Positions 1 to 8,587 are shown, counted from the first letter of the stretch. The stretch is DNA of 64,000 bases from Ferdinandcohnia humi_A (GCA_047608075.1 JBLKRX010000002.1:124001-188000), one strand, 5' to 3'. Made by a program: numbers and translations. The notes: a model not told the origin generated them from the letters alone.

Positions 1-1655
1 AAGACCGAGTCCATTACCTCTTCACTGACCGAAATCATTGCAATCTCCGATACTATTCGTTTTAGATTTTCATCATGAATCCGGGTAATAAACGTACTAA
101 TATCTGGTTCATGTCCCTCTTCATAGAAGGCATATAAATACGTAACAATTGCTTTATGATCCTCAATATTGAAATTAGCCTCAAGGTGATCATATACCTT
201 ATCAGCAATCTCTCTATTACGTAGCATATGTGCAATCAAAAATCGCTCAGCATTATGAAAAGCAGGTAACAATTTCGTAGATACGATAGTTTTCGCTATT
301 GCATTATTTCTATTCCAGGAGTTAGTATCCTTTTTCTTCCGTTCTGCTTTATAGTACTGAAGCTGCTGTTGCTTGAGGGCATCAAGTGAAATCGAAAATT
401 CGCTTGCTAATTGGCGTAGATAGTGATCTCTTTCAACAGCTTTTTCTAATGAGGAAATTTCTCTTACTACTTCTTCGATATAACGAATCCGTTCTCCTTC
501 ATTCTGAAGGTTTTTTCCTCTTCTTAAATATTGCATTTTAAAAGCCATTATTGTAAGACTTGCCCCTATTACATCATTTTTAAACTTATCTTTACCAAAT
601 TTATTGATGTAGTCATCAGGGTCCATACCATCTGGCATTCTTGCTATCTTCACATAACAGCCTGCTTCAGTAAGCATATCAGAAGCACGTAGAGCAGCAT
701 TAAGCCCAGCCTGGTCTGAGTCGTAGCAGATAATGACGGATTCCACATTTCTACGAATAATCTTCACATGCTCATCAGTAAGTGAAGTTCCCATGGTACC
801 AATCGAATATGGAACATCTGCTTTGTCAGATGCAATTACATCAGCAAACCCTTCAAAAAGAACGACTTGTTGATGTTTTCGGATATGCAGTCTAGCTTGA
901 TGGAAATTATAAAGTGTCTTACTTTTATTGAAAATGATTGACTCAGGACTATTTAAATATTTTGGTTCCTGAGACTTGTCAAGTACCCTGCCAGAAAAAG
1001 CAATTGTTTTTCCTTGATGATCCCAAATTGGGAACATAATGCGGTTTCTAAATCGATCAAAGAAAGTACCAGCGTTTTCTTTCTTGATTAGCAATCCAGC
1101 TCGTTCCATTAATTCAAGCCTAAATCCTCGCTTTTGGAGAAATTTAGTGGCGAAATCCCATGAATCTAAAGAATATCCGATCTCGAACTTTTCAATTATT
1201 TCACGGGTGAAACCTCTATCCGTAAGATAGTCTAAAGCAGGTTGGCCTTCCTTTGTATTAAGTAATAGGTGATGGTAGAATTTCTTGAGCAGTTCATGCG
1301 CTTCTAACATTATTGATGCATCACTGTTTTTGTCTGAAATTGAAGTGGGCTGATCAAAATCAGATAGATCAATATTAGCTTTTTTCGCTAAATTTATGGC
1401 AGCCTCTGAAAAAGAATATCCTTCTAGGTCCATTAAGAAAGAAAATACATTTCCACCAGCTCCGCATCCGAAACAATGAAAGATTTGTTTATCGGGTGAA
1501 ACAGAGAAAGAAGGAGTATTTTCACCGTGAAATGGACATAATCCGAAATAATTTCTACCTTGCTTCTTCAATTGAACATATTCACTAATGACATCAACAA
1601 TGTCTACAGATATACGAATTTTTTCGATTGTTTCCTCGGGAATTCGATATCCCAT
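1..1655 (-). CDS. dnaG: DNA primase DnaG, 3' end outside window
   Basis: Makes RNA primers for lagging-strand and restart synthesis at the replication fork. I translated it directly from the minus strand; about 551 residues are present and the frame stays open to base 1, so the C-terminal helicase-binding part is missing. The N-terminal zinc-binding domain shows C40, H43, C61 and C64 (motifs LCPFHGE and HCFGCG). A TOPRIM core follows, with EGFADVIA near residue 265 and DSDQAG near 312. The start ATG at 1655 has a GGAG Shine-Dalgarno upstream and gives the family N-terminus MGYRIPEE. It follows yqxD by 36 bp, as in B. subtilis, where rpoD/sigA comes next; that would lie outside this window. 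Confidence 0.97.
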   Translation of the reverse strand, partial: MGYRIPEETIEKIRISVDIVDVISEYVQLKKQGRNYFGLCPFHGENTPSFSVSPDKQIFHCFGCGAGGNVFSFLMDLEGYSFSEAAINLAKKANIDLSDFDQPTSISDKNSDASIMLEAHELLKKFYHHLLLNTKEGQPALDYLTDRGFTREIIEKFEIGYSLDSWDFATKFLQKRGFRLELMERAGLLIKKENAGTFFDRFRNRIMFPIWDHQGKTIAFSGRVLDKSQEPKYLNSPESIIFNKSKTLYNFHQARLHIRKHQQVVLFEGFADVIASDKADVPYSIGTMGTSLTDEHVKIIRRNVESVIICYDSDQAGLNAALRASDMLTEAGCYVKIARMPDGMDPDDYINKFGKDKFKNDVIGASLTIMAFKMQYLRRGKNLQNEGERIRYIEEVVREISSLEKAVERDHYLRQLASEFSISLDALKQQQLQYYKAERKKKDTNSWNRNNAIAKTIVSTKLLPAFHNAERFLIAHMLRNREIADKVYDHLEANFNIEDHKAIVTYLYAFYEEGHEPDISTFITRIHDENLKRIVSEIAMISVSEEVMDSV

Positions 1656-1691
1656 TATTAACATCTCCGCGTACTAAAAAATATTCTCTAT

Positions 1692-2168
1692 TTAGTTGTT
1701 GAATCCTGCAAGATTCGACAATATTTTTTCAAAAACTTTGTTAAAATGATACCTGTGATCTTCTGTAAATGGTTTGGGGCCCTTTGAATACGTTCCACTT
1801 CTTCTATCTTTTGCTGAAAGGTAGCGTAAATGAAGAATATGATCCATATTTTCTTCTTCAAACTCATTACCACGTGGAGAAATAGCAATCACTCCCTTAT
1901 TTACTAAGATACTTGCTAATCCTATATCCTGTGTGATCACAATATCTTGTCTCCTTGCATGATTCATAATATAAAGATCTGCTGCTTCTTTATCTGAATC
2001 AACATAAATCCATTCCCCACCCATTGGATTGGACATAACATGGGCATAGGAAGCCACAAACACGACATCCACGTTATATGTACCCGCTAGCTTAAGAATT
2101 TCCTCTTTAACTGGACACGCATCTGCATCAACAAAAATTTTATTCTTTTTTTCGCCATATTTCTCTAT
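1692..2168 (-). CDS. yqxD: UPF0178 (YaiI/YqxD) family protein, start codon unclear
   Basis: Uncharacterised protein family, PIN-like fold by family knowledge; function unknown. The frame reads KNKIFVDADACPVKEE and then SYAHVM, typical of UPF0178, and ends at 1692. No ATG, GTG or TTG lies between the upstream in-frame stop and the conserved DADACPVK motif; the first GTG (2072) would delete it. An ATG at 2158 is in another frame and would join correctly (MAKKKNKIFVDADA) only if the 7-A run (plus-strand T run, 2146-2152) had 8 bases. Alternatively an ATA at 2168 sits 9 nt behind a GGAG at 2178-2181. The coordinates given assume the ATA. Either a rare start, slippage in the A run, a sequence error or a recent frameshift could explain this. 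It lies just upstream of dnaG, as in B. subtilis. Confidence 0.75.
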   Translation of the reverse strand: MEKYGEKKNKIFVDADACPVKEEILKLAGTYNVDVVFVASYAHVMSNPMGGEWIYVDSDKEAADLYIMNHARRQDIVITQDIGLASILVNKGVIAISPRGNEFEEENMDHILHLRYLSAKDRRSGTYSKGPKPFTEDHRYHFNKVFEKILSNLAGFNN

Positions 2169-2405
2169 TCTACATCACTCCAGAGATTCCTGCTTTTTCA
2201 AATAAAAGATTTAGAGGATAATCGGAAAAAACTAACGAAATTCTTTGTGATTTTGCAATTATAAATCCTCGAGAAAATAAAAAAGATAATGTATATGTTG
2301 CCATTTTTCTGCAAACTACTTTGATATACGTAACATTGAAGAAAAAAGGAATATCGATAAGCAAAAAATGTCGAAAATTAATTCACCTATTTCCTTATCT
2401 TACCC

Positions 2406-2434
2406 TTGACAACCTTCAATACATAGTTTATTCT
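2406..2434 (+). promoter_or_regulatory. Possible sigma-A promoter with no gene behind it
   Basis: TTGACA at 2406-2411 and TATTCT at 2429-2434 are separated by 17 nt. No convincing ORF follows on the plus strand. It could drive an antisense or non-coding RNA opposite the yqxD leader, or be chance in AT-rich DNA. Confidence 0.25.
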
Positions 2435-2588
2435 TTCTATTCCATCTCTAAACCTAAAAAAATGCATTTTTATCACAATTTTTTATTATAATACAAAACT
2501 AATAGAAGTGCTATTATAAAAAGAACTTTTTTTTGGTAAATAAAGGCGATTCATTAATCCAAGTGTATTTTTTACCTCTGTACAGTAA

Positions 2589-2741
2589 GAAAAGCTCAAG
2601 TACCTTGAGAGAGGAACGTCAACTAACCCCCAGCCACGTCCTGTGGCCAACGTTGACGTCAGCACTTTCTGTGCAAGTCCGACAAGCAAATGTTTTGTGT
2701 CAAAAAAAGTCGCTCTTTTACTTTTCTTACGTCTTTTAAGT
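2589..2741 (-). repeat. Dispersed repeat family B, copy 1
   Basis: In minus orientation it reads an AAGAGCGACTTTTTTT block, then AACATTTGCTTGTCGGACTTGCACAG, also seen at 8.2, 25.9, 47.2 and 62.1 kb. It ends in a diverged arm (AAGGTACTTGAGCTTTT) matching the AAGGCGCTTACGCTTTT end of other copies. It contains the palindromic module GCCACGTCCTGTGGC at 2633-2647, shared with the family D copy at 38.8 kb. It lies downstream of ppsR. No protein-coding signal. Confidence 0.75.
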
Positions 2742-2768
2742 AAAGCTAGTACAGTTTCCTATTGCACG

Positions 2769-2800
2769 AAAAAAACATATCTCCTAAAAAGATATGTTTA
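2769..2800 (-). terminator. Terminator of ccpN-ppsR
   Basis: Inverted repeat AAACATATC / GATATGTTT (2773-2781 and 2791-2799) followed on the minus strand by a run of T. It overlaps the ppsR stop codon. Confidence 0.8.
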
Positions 2801-3610
2801 AAAGGCGCTTCGATTGTTTATTTTATTTAAAATAATATTTGCTGTCTCTTCAACTGCTTTATTTGATACATCCACAACATCACACCCGATTTTTTTAACA
2901 ACCGCCTCAAAATGGTCTAGCTCCTCTTTAATTCGATTGATATTTGCATAGATTGCCTGATCATCTAGACCAAGTGATTTCAATCTTTCACGTCTTATAT
3001 TGTTAAGTTTCTCAGGACTAATTTTCAATCCAAAGCATTTGTTTGGAGACACCTTATACAATTCTTCAGGTGGGTCCACTTCTGGAACTAATGGTACATT
3101 TGCAACTTTAAAACGCTTATGTGCGAGGTATTGAGACAATGGTGTTTTGGAGGTTCTGGAAACACCCACCAATACAATATCAGCACGTAAAATTCCTCTT
3201 GGATCACGTCCATCATCGTATTTTACAGCAAACTCGATAGCCTCAATCTTTTTAAAGTAATCTTCATCCAGCTTTCTAACAAGCCCAGCCTGATAGCGTG
3301 GGCTGATATCATAAAGGCCCATCATCTTTTCAATCAGTGGCCCAAGTATGTCATTAACAATGACTCCCTCACGTTCTGCTTCCTCAATAAGGAAATTTCT
3401 TAGCTCCGGTACAACAAGTGTAAATACAATGATAGCATTATTAAGTTTCGCGAGTGAAACAACCTCTGATAATGTAGATGTATCCTCAACATAAGGGATT
3501 CTCTTAATATCAGTGCCAGAACCATTAAACTGACTAACTGCAGCCTTTACAACTAGCTCAGCTGTTTCTCCAACAGAGTCTGATACAACATATACAACAC
3601 GATTACCCAT
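2798..3610 (-). CDS. ppsR: Pyruvate, phosphate dikinase regulatory protein (bifunctional kinase/phosphorylase)
   Basis: YqfL/PpsR family (DUF299). By family knowledge it inactivates pyruvate-phosphate dikinase or PEP synthase by ADP-dependent phosphorylation and reactivates it by Pi-dependent dephosphorylation. The protein shows the family N-terminus NRVVYVVSDSVGETAELV and the P-loop-like GVSRTSKTPLSQYLA. I chose the ATG at 3610, which follows AAAGGAG at a 12-nt gap and gives 270 residues, the B. subtilis YqfL length. The ATG at 3622 abuts the Shine-Dalgarno and is unlikely. It lies 28 bp downstream of ccpN, the conserved partner, and ends in a terminator. Confidence 0.93.
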   Translation of the reverse strand: MGNRVVYVVSDSVGETAELVVKAAVSQFNGSGTDIKRIPYVEDTSTLSEVVSLAKLNNAIIVFTLVVPELRNFLIEEAEREGVIVNDILGPLIEKMMGLYDISPRYQAGLVRKLDEDYFKKIEAIEFAVKYDDGRDPRGILRADIVLVGVSRTSKTPLSQYLAHKRFKVANVPLVPEVDPPEELYKVSPNKCFGLKISPEKLNNIRRERLKSLGLDDQAIYANINRIKEELDHFEAVVKKIGCDVVDVSNKAVEETANIILNKINNRSAF

Positions 3611-3638
3611 TCGATTCCCCATCTCCTTTGTTAGCAGT

Positions 3639-4283
3639 TTAAAGTAGCTCGTCACCAGATAATGCAACTAACGCTTTTGTCATATTGGTTTTTGTTATTC
3701 TTCCTATGACTTCAATCCCACGTTCAGTTCGTTTGACAACAGGGAGAGCATCAATTTGTTTTTCAATTAATTTTTGAGCAACCTCAATTAATAATTCTTC
3801 CTTTTCACACATCGTGATATTTGGCATTCTTGTCATAATGATATTGACCGGTATTGATGTTAAATCCTGATTGCCTAAGCTTGCACGTAATAAATCTTTC
3901 CTTGAAAGCACACCTACCAATAATGAAGACTTATCAACAACAAATAGTGTTCCGACGTCCTCTAAAAACATTGTAACAATTGCATCATAGACTGACACAC
4001 TCTCATTAACAACGACGGGTATTGATTGATAGTCCTTTACTTGAATCTTCATAATTTTATCCGCAAGCAATTGTTGACCATTTTTACCCGTATAAAAATA
4101 GCCTACCCGGGGCCTTGCCTCCAGGTAACCAGCCATAGTTAAAATAGCTAAATCTGGTCTTAATGTAGCCCTTGTCAATCCAAGTCGATCCGCTATGGAC
4201 TCCCCAGTAATCGGACCATTATCCTTTACAATCTGTAGTATTTGTTCCTGTCGCTTATTAAGTTCTATGTTACTCACCACCAT
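3639..4283 (-). CDS. ccpN: Transcriptional repressor CcpN (HTH plus CBS domains)
   Basis: YqzB/CcpN family, 214 residues as usual. In B. subtilis it represses gluconeogenic gapB and pckA during glycolytic growth. A winged HTH occupies about residues 8-65 (RQEQILQIVKDNGPITGESI and LTRATLRPDLAILT). Two CBS motifs follow, with VGVLSRKDLLRA between them and EVIGRITKTNMT near the end; these are likely ligand-sensing. No strong Shine-Dalgarno is visible; GTG codons at 4280 and 4277 are alternative starts. It is co-transcribed with ppsR. Upstream, the motif TATACTATTTT occurs twice (about 4397 and 4419, 22 bp apart), which might be an operator; I could not match it to a known CcpN site. Confidence 0.9.
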   Translation of the reverse strand: MVVSNIELNKRQEQILQIVKDNGPITGESIADRLGLTRATLRPDLAILTMAGYLEARPRVGYFYTGKNGQQLLADKIMKIQVKDYQSIPVVVNESVSVYDAIVTMFLEDVGTLFVVDKSSLLVGVLSRKDLLRASLGNQDLTSIPVNIIMTRMPNITMCEKEELLIEVAQKLIEKQIDALPVVKRTERGIEVIGRITKTNMTKALVALSGDELL

Positions 4284-4554
4284 AACGTAAAATATTTCTG
4301 TGGTATCTAGTTGAGAAAATTATGTAAAAAACGATCTACCGCGTCTATACCAAGTAGAGCGTATTTATGCTTAAAGAAATAGTACGTTAAAAATGCTATA
4401 CTATTTTAAATTATTATATACTATTTTCGGAATATTGGTATAGAGAAAGTGTCAAACTACGATTCATAACATAGTGAATGTACGTTTCAGAAACATGCAA
4501 GTGAAATGAATCTACTCTGCCTCTTTACATTCACGTTCTTAGTTGTACTAGGTT

Positions 4555-4676
4555 GAAAACGGGATCGTTCCTCCGCTTTTCGTTCCCCCTTTTTACTGTT
4601 CCAACCGAAAACAGGCTCGTTTCCGCTCGTTTCGTTCCCGCTTTTTCCAGCTCTAGCTGAAAGCGGAACTCGTTTT
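4555..4676. repeat. 52-bp tandem repeat, about 2.3 units
   Basis: GAAAAC/GAAAGC anchors recur at 4555, 4607 and 4659, exactly 52 bp apart. Each is followed by a GC-rich block ending in CGTTCC and CGCTTTTT-like sequence. It is much richer in GC than the surrounding AT-rich spacer. A reading frame crosses it but lacks family character. Confidence 0.7.
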
Positions 4677-4811
4677 ATGTGTGGATTCATACATATATTT
4701 TTTTTGGCATAAATATTTTTAGTAGATTTGATATGTATTCAGTAGTATATATAATCATATATCTCAATTCATTCTAAACTATATGACGGTGTATTCTTTC
4801 CAGTTTCTCTC

Positions 4812-4845
4812 TATAAAAACAAACTAGGAGCTTTCATAAAGCTCC
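4812..4845 (-). terminator. Terminator downstream of glyS
   Basis: Stem GGAGCTTT / AAAGCTCC (4827-4845), with T-rich sequence on its minus-strand 3' side. It lies 320 bp beyond the glyS stop, past the family D repeat. Confidence 0.7.
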
Positions 4846-4904
4846 CAGTAATGTATCTTTCTTTTATTTTGGCTCTTTTAATTTCTTTTTCCAATGAGGT
4901 ATTT

Positions 4905-5167
4905 AGTACAAGGTTTGGTGATCTACGTTCCTGGCGGTCCGTGAGACTCCTTGTGAGCTGCGCTCCTGTGGGGTCTCCCCTGAACGCGCTTTTCCCGTAG
5001 GACATTGAAGGACATACTCGAAAGAACCCACGCACGAAGAAAATGGGTATGCATTTTCGAGGAGTCTCGTGCCATTCGCTACATTCACCCTTCTGAATAC
5101 ATCACAGTCAGCTTAATATAAGCTTCCAAATTAAACATAAAAAGCAACAAAGTTTGCGAAAACAGTC
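4905..5167 (-). repeat. Dispersed repeat family D, copy 1
   Basis: In minus orientation it begins just after glyS with CTGTTTTCGCAAACTTTG, continues through TTCAGAAGGGTGAATG and GGCACGAGACTCCT, then GGAGACCCCACAGGAGCGC and GTCTCACGGACCGCC. The same ordered blocks occur in the opposite orientation at 38.65-38.91 kb. This resembles a repeat seen in spacers of many Bacillus genomes. It probably forms the transcribed 3' tail of glyS up to the terminator at 4.83 kb. Confidence 0.75.
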
Positions 5168-5168
5168 T

Positions 5169-7247
5169 TTATTTTACAATAATCGCGTTCATATCCCCAA
5201 TTAAATAAATTGTCTCAGCTAATTGAACCATTTGCGCAAGGCGGTTTTTCCTTACGGCTTCATCCTCTGCCATAACCATTGTATTTTCAAAATACTGATC
5301 AATTGACTCCCTGAGTGAGGCAAGTAATAAAAATGCTTCTTCAACTTTATATTCCTTGAGGCTGTTTATTACCCCTGGTTTAACTTCCACAAATCTCTCA
5401 TATAGATCTTTTTCTTCATTGGATTCAAAGTGGGCAGGATCAATCACTCCATCCTCACCTTTTTTAGATATGTTAATAACCCTAGCCAATGATTCAATTA
5501 CTTCCTTAAAGTTAGGGAGAGTTTTACTCTTCTCCAGTGTCTCTGCCTTCTTTATTAAGAGACCAATATTACCAATGCTTGTTCCTAATACTGCATCAAT
5601 AATATCGTATCTTATATTTCGAGAAGTTAACTCATGCTTAATTCGTAATTTAAAGAATGTAGCTAACTCTTTCATTGTTTCCTGCTTTTCTATCTTCGCA
5701 ATGTTACCTGATACAAATAGGTCTAACGTAAAATCAAGCAGTTCTTCAAGTGTTATATTCCATTCTTTGTCAAGTAGGATTTGCACAACTCCTGCTGCCA
5801 TTCTACGTAATGCATATGGGTCCTGTGATCCAGTTGGGATAATACCTATTGAAAAACTACCCACTATTGTATCTAATTTATCCGCAATACTAATAATAGC
5901 CCCAATAGTAGATGATGGACTCTTATCGTCAGCATGTCTCGGCATATAATGCTCGTTAATTGCAATTGCTACTTCTTCCTCTTCCCCACTAAGTCGTGCA
6001 TATCTTTCACCCATGACGCCTTGTAGTTCAGGGAATTCATATACCATATTTGTAACAAGGTCGAACTTACATATCCCAGCAGCACGGTTCACCTTCTGCT
6101 TACTAGTGTCATCAAGCCCAAGCAATTGGGAAAGATGTTCGCTAATTTTCTCGATTCTTCGCACCTTATCCCCAATAGAGCCAAGTTCTTCACGATACAC
6201 AATCTTATCTAATTTCTTTAATAGGTCATTAATTTTTAATTTTTGGTCCTCTTTATAGAAGAAATCTGCATCTGATAAACGAGCTCTAAGAACCTTTTCA
6301 TTCCCTCTCGCAACTGTATCTAGATGTTGATGGTCACCGTTACGAACAGCAACAAAGAATGGCTGTAAAGCGCCGTTTTTATTTTTCACAGGAAAATAAC
6401 GTTGATGCTCTCTCATACTTGTAATCAATACATCTTCAGGCAAGTCTAAAAAGTCTTTTTCATACTTACCATAAAATGCAGTAGGATATTCCACAAGATT
6501 CGTAACTTCTTCAAGCAAGTCAGCGTCAATTGGAACGAACCAATTATTTTCTTCTTCTAATATTTTTATTTGATTTATAATCGCTTCTTTTCGTTCTAAG
6601 GAATCCACAATTACATATTGGGACAAAAGCTGCTTTTCGTACTCTCGAGGGTCTTTAATTTCAATTTCTTCACCTAAGAAACGATGTCCCCACGTTTTAT
6701 TACTAGACTGTACACCTGTTATTGAAAATGGAATAATCTCATTACCAAATAAAGCGACTAACCATTTAATAGGACGGACATATCGAAGTTCTCTGTCACC
6801 CCAACGCATATTCTTTGGAAATGATAAGTTTTTTATCACATTTTCAAGCTCGCCTAACGCTTCTTTGGTGTCTTGTCCTTTAATAAACTTTTTGATGTGA
6901 GCATACTCAACACCATTAATTTCTTTGAAATAAATTTCCTCAACTGAAGCTCCTTGGCCCTTCGTGAAACCAACTGCTGCCTTTGACCAATTGCCTTCTT
7001 GGTCTATAGCAATTTTTCGAGCAGGCCCTTTTGCTTCTAGCTCTACATCTATTTGTTTTTCAGAAACCTCTGTTACTAATACAGCCAATCTTCTTGGTGT
7101 TGAAAAACCTTCAACCTGTTCGAAGGTGATATTGTTTTCTAATAACCAATTTGTTACCTTATCCGATAATTGGTCCATTGCATCTGTCACAAACCGTGCA
7201 GGCATTTCCTCTAAACCAATTTCGATTAACAAATCCCTCTTATTCAT
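5169..7247 (-). CDS. glyS: Glycine-tRNA ligase beta subunit
   Basis: Beta chain of the heterotetrameric bacterial GlyRS, which charges tRNA-Gly together with the glyQ product. 692 residues, a normal length. The N-terminus LLIEIGLEEMPARFVTDAMDQL and the internal RWGDRELRYVRPIKWLVALFG are hallmark beta-subunit segments. An HD-like region (HYMPRHADD and ADKLDTIVG) lies in the middle, and the C-terminal part resembles the anticodon-binding domain. The start overlaps the end of glyQ by 8 bp, so the two are translationally coupled. Expression is controlled by the T-box leader upstream of glyQ. Confidence 0.97.
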   Translation of the reverse strand: MNKRDLLIEIGLEEMPARFVTDAMDQLSDKVTNWLLENNITFEQVEGFSTPRRLAVLVTEVSEKQIDVELEAKGPARKIAIDQEGNWSKAAVGFTKGQGASVEEIYFKEINGVEYAHIKKFIKGQDTKEALGELENVIKNLSFPKNMRWGDRELRYVRPIKWLVALFGNEIIPFSITGVQSSNKTWGHRFLGEEIEIKDPREYEKQLLSQYVIVDSLERKEAIINQIKILEEENNWFVPIDADLLEEVTNLVEYPTAFYGKYEKDFLDLPEDVLITSMREHQRYFPVKNKNGALQPFFVAVRNGDHQHLDTVARGNEKVLRARLSDADFFYKEDQKLKINDLLKKLDKIVYREELGSIGDKVRRIEKISEHLSQLLGLDDTSKQKVNRAAGICKFDLVTNMVYEFPELQGVMGERYARLSGEEEEVAIAINEHYMPRHADDKSPSSTIGAIISIADKLDTIVGSFSIGIIPTGSQDPYALRRMAAGVVQILLDKEWNITLEELLDFTLDLFVSGNIAKIEKQETMKELATFFKLRIKHELTSRNIRYDIIDAVLGTSIGNIGLLIKKAETLEKSKTLPNFKEVIESLARVINISKKGEDGVIDPAHFESNEEKDLYERFVEVKPGVINSLKEYKVEEAFLLLASLRESIDQYFENTMVMAEDEAVRKNRLAQMVQLAETIYLIGDMNAIIVK

Positions 7248-8133
7248 TACAATCGTCTCCTTTTGCCTTAAGCATTGGGAAGCCTAATTTCTCCCGCTCT
7301 TCATAAAATGTTTTTGCTACCTTTCGAGCTAAGTTACGAACTCTTCCAATATAGCCAGTTCTTTCAGTAACAGAAATCGCACCTTTTGCATCGAGTTGGT
7401 TAAAGGTATGTGAACATTTTAATACATAATCATATGCAGGATGTACTAGACCTTCGTCCATTTGACGATGTGCTTCTTTCTCGTAAATACTAAATAAGGT
7501 AAATAACATTTCAGTATCAGATGTTTCAAATGTATATTTTGAGTGTTCATATTCAGGCTGATGGAAAATATCTCGAACTGTAAATCCTTTTGTCCATTCA
7601 AGATCAAATACATTTTCTTTATCCTGAATATAGGACGCTAACCGTTCAATACCATATGTTATTTCAACAGATACTGGTTTACATTCAATACCTCCAACTT
7701 GTTGGAAATATGTAAATTGTGTAACTTCCATACCATCTAGCCATACTTCCCATCCCAGACCAGCAGCACCTAATGTAGGAGCCTCCCAGTTATCCTCTAC
7801 AAAACGAATATCATGCTGTAGTGGATCAATACCTAATGCACGTAATGAATCAAGATATAGCTCCTGTATATTATCTGGTGACGGCTTCATAATCACTTGG
7901 AATTGGTGATGTTGATAAAGACGGTTAGGGTTTTCTCCATAACGTCCATCAACGGGTCGTCTTGAAGGTTCAACATATGCTACATTCCATGGCTCTGGGC
8001 CTAAGCTTCTTAAGAAGGTATACGGGCTCATTGTTCCAGCACCCTTTTCCACATCATATGCTTGCATTAGAATACAACCTTGGTCTGACCAATGCTTTTG
8101 TAAAGTTAAAATCATTTCTTGAATATTCATCAT
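7240..8133 (-). CDS. glyQ: Glycine-tRNA ligase alpha subunit
   Basis: Catalytic alpha chain of heterotetrameric glycyl-tRNA synthetase, 297 residues. Typical sequence: the N-terminal MILTLQKHWSDQGCILMQAYD, then EVGAGT-like motif 1 as DVEKGAGTMSPYTFLR, and YVEPSRRPVDGRYGENPNR. The start ATGs at 8133/8130 follow GGAGGTG at a normal distance. The 5' leader holds a T-box riboswitch and, between it and the gene, a family B repeat. Glycine starvation (uncharged tRNA-Gly) is expected to raise expression. Confidence 0.97.
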   Translation of the reverse strand: MMNIQEMILTLQKHWSDQGCILMQAYDVEKGAGTMSPYTFLRSLGPEPWNVAYVEPSRRPVDGRYGENPNRLYQHHQFQVIMKPSPDNIQELYLDSLRALGIDPLQHDIRFVEDNWEAPTLGAAGLGWEVWLDGMEVTQFTYFQQVGGIECKPVSVEITYGIERLASYIQDKENVFDLEWTKGFTVRDIFHQPEYEHSKYTFETSDTEMLFTLFSIYEKEAHRQMDEGLVHPAYDYVLKCSHTFNQLDAKGAISVTERTGYIGRVRNLARKVAKTFYEEREKLGFPMLKAKGDDCNE

Positions 8134-8151
8134 TGCACCTCCGACAAAGTA

Positions 8152-8332
8152 TAAAGCGGAAGCGCCTTGGAAGAGGAACGTTACGTCAGCATTTTCTTCG
8201 TTCGAGGATTATGCTGCCGGAGCTTTCCTTGTCCTGTGCAAGTCCAACCAGTAAATGTTCTGCGGCAAAAAAAGAAGTTCCTTGACTTTCATTGCCGGTT
8301 TTTTACCTCTTGGGACTAGGCGCTACAGCTTG
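8152..8332 (-). repeat. Dispersed repeat family B, copy 2, inside the glyQ leader
   Basis: Ends with AAAGCGGAAGCGCCTTGG (plus strand) next to glyQ and with AGGCGCTACAGCTT next to the T-box. In minus orientation it carries GGCAATGAAAGTCAAGGAAC and CGCAGAACATTTACTGGTTG, aligning with copies at 25.9, 47.2 and 62.1 kb. It lies between the T-box terminator and the glyQ Shine-Dalgarno, so it should be part of the mRNA. Confidence 0.8.
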
Positions 8333-8357
8333 ATTTGAAAACGATTTGGATAAAAAA

Positions 8358-8582
8358 TTAAAAAACTCCCCTCCTCTATGCCTAGTTATAGACATAGGGA
8401 CGAGAGTTTACCCGCGGTTCCACCCTATTTGCTACTACTCCTTTGAGAAATAGCCTCTTTTTTTGTAACACTCCAGAACGCCTTCCCTACCTGCCCATAC
8501 CCTAGCTTCCACTCTCCTAGGTTCGCTTTTATGGACGACCAATAAGTACTACTTTCCTTCTACGTGTCATTCTTATTTTTAA
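8358..8582 (-). promoter_or_regulatory. Glycyl T-box riboswitch leader
   Basis: The minus strand carries the T-box core GGGTGGAACCGCGGG (plus 8411-8425). It is followed by a terminator stem whose arms are CTCGTCCCTATG and GCATAGAGGAGGGGAG, with a T tract at about 8358-8364. The antiterminator would pair the T-box with tRNA-Gly acceptor end. Stem I has an AGTA near its 5' side. A GGC triplet directly after GAA (plus 8480-8482) is a plausible glycine specifier, though I did not fold the RNA. Uncharged tRNA-Gly should permit read-through into glyQ-glyS. Confidence 0.92.
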
Positions 8583-8587
8583 TTAGC

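Noticed and set aside
2170..2364. Open frame of 64 codons on the minus strand upstream of yqxD
   Set aside because: Starts with TTG without a usable Shine-Dalgarno, has no family character and lies in AT-rich leader sequence.
2533..2739. Open frames on both strands around 2.5-2.7 kb
   Set aside because: They run through a family B repeat and have no conserved protein features.
4487..5088. Three minus-strand open frames in the ccpN-glyS spacer
   Set aside because: They are translations of the 52-bp tandem repeat and the family D repeat; no ribosome binding sites or protein motifs.
5356..5949. Plus-strand frame of 197 codons antisense to glyS
   Set aside because: Shadow of the glyS coding sequence; no start signal, and serine-rich composition typical of an antisense frame.
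8400..8560. tRNA gene or CRISPR-like structure suggested by the many short stems
   Set aside because: The T-box core and terminator explain the structure; no tRNA cloverleaf or regular spaced repeats are present.
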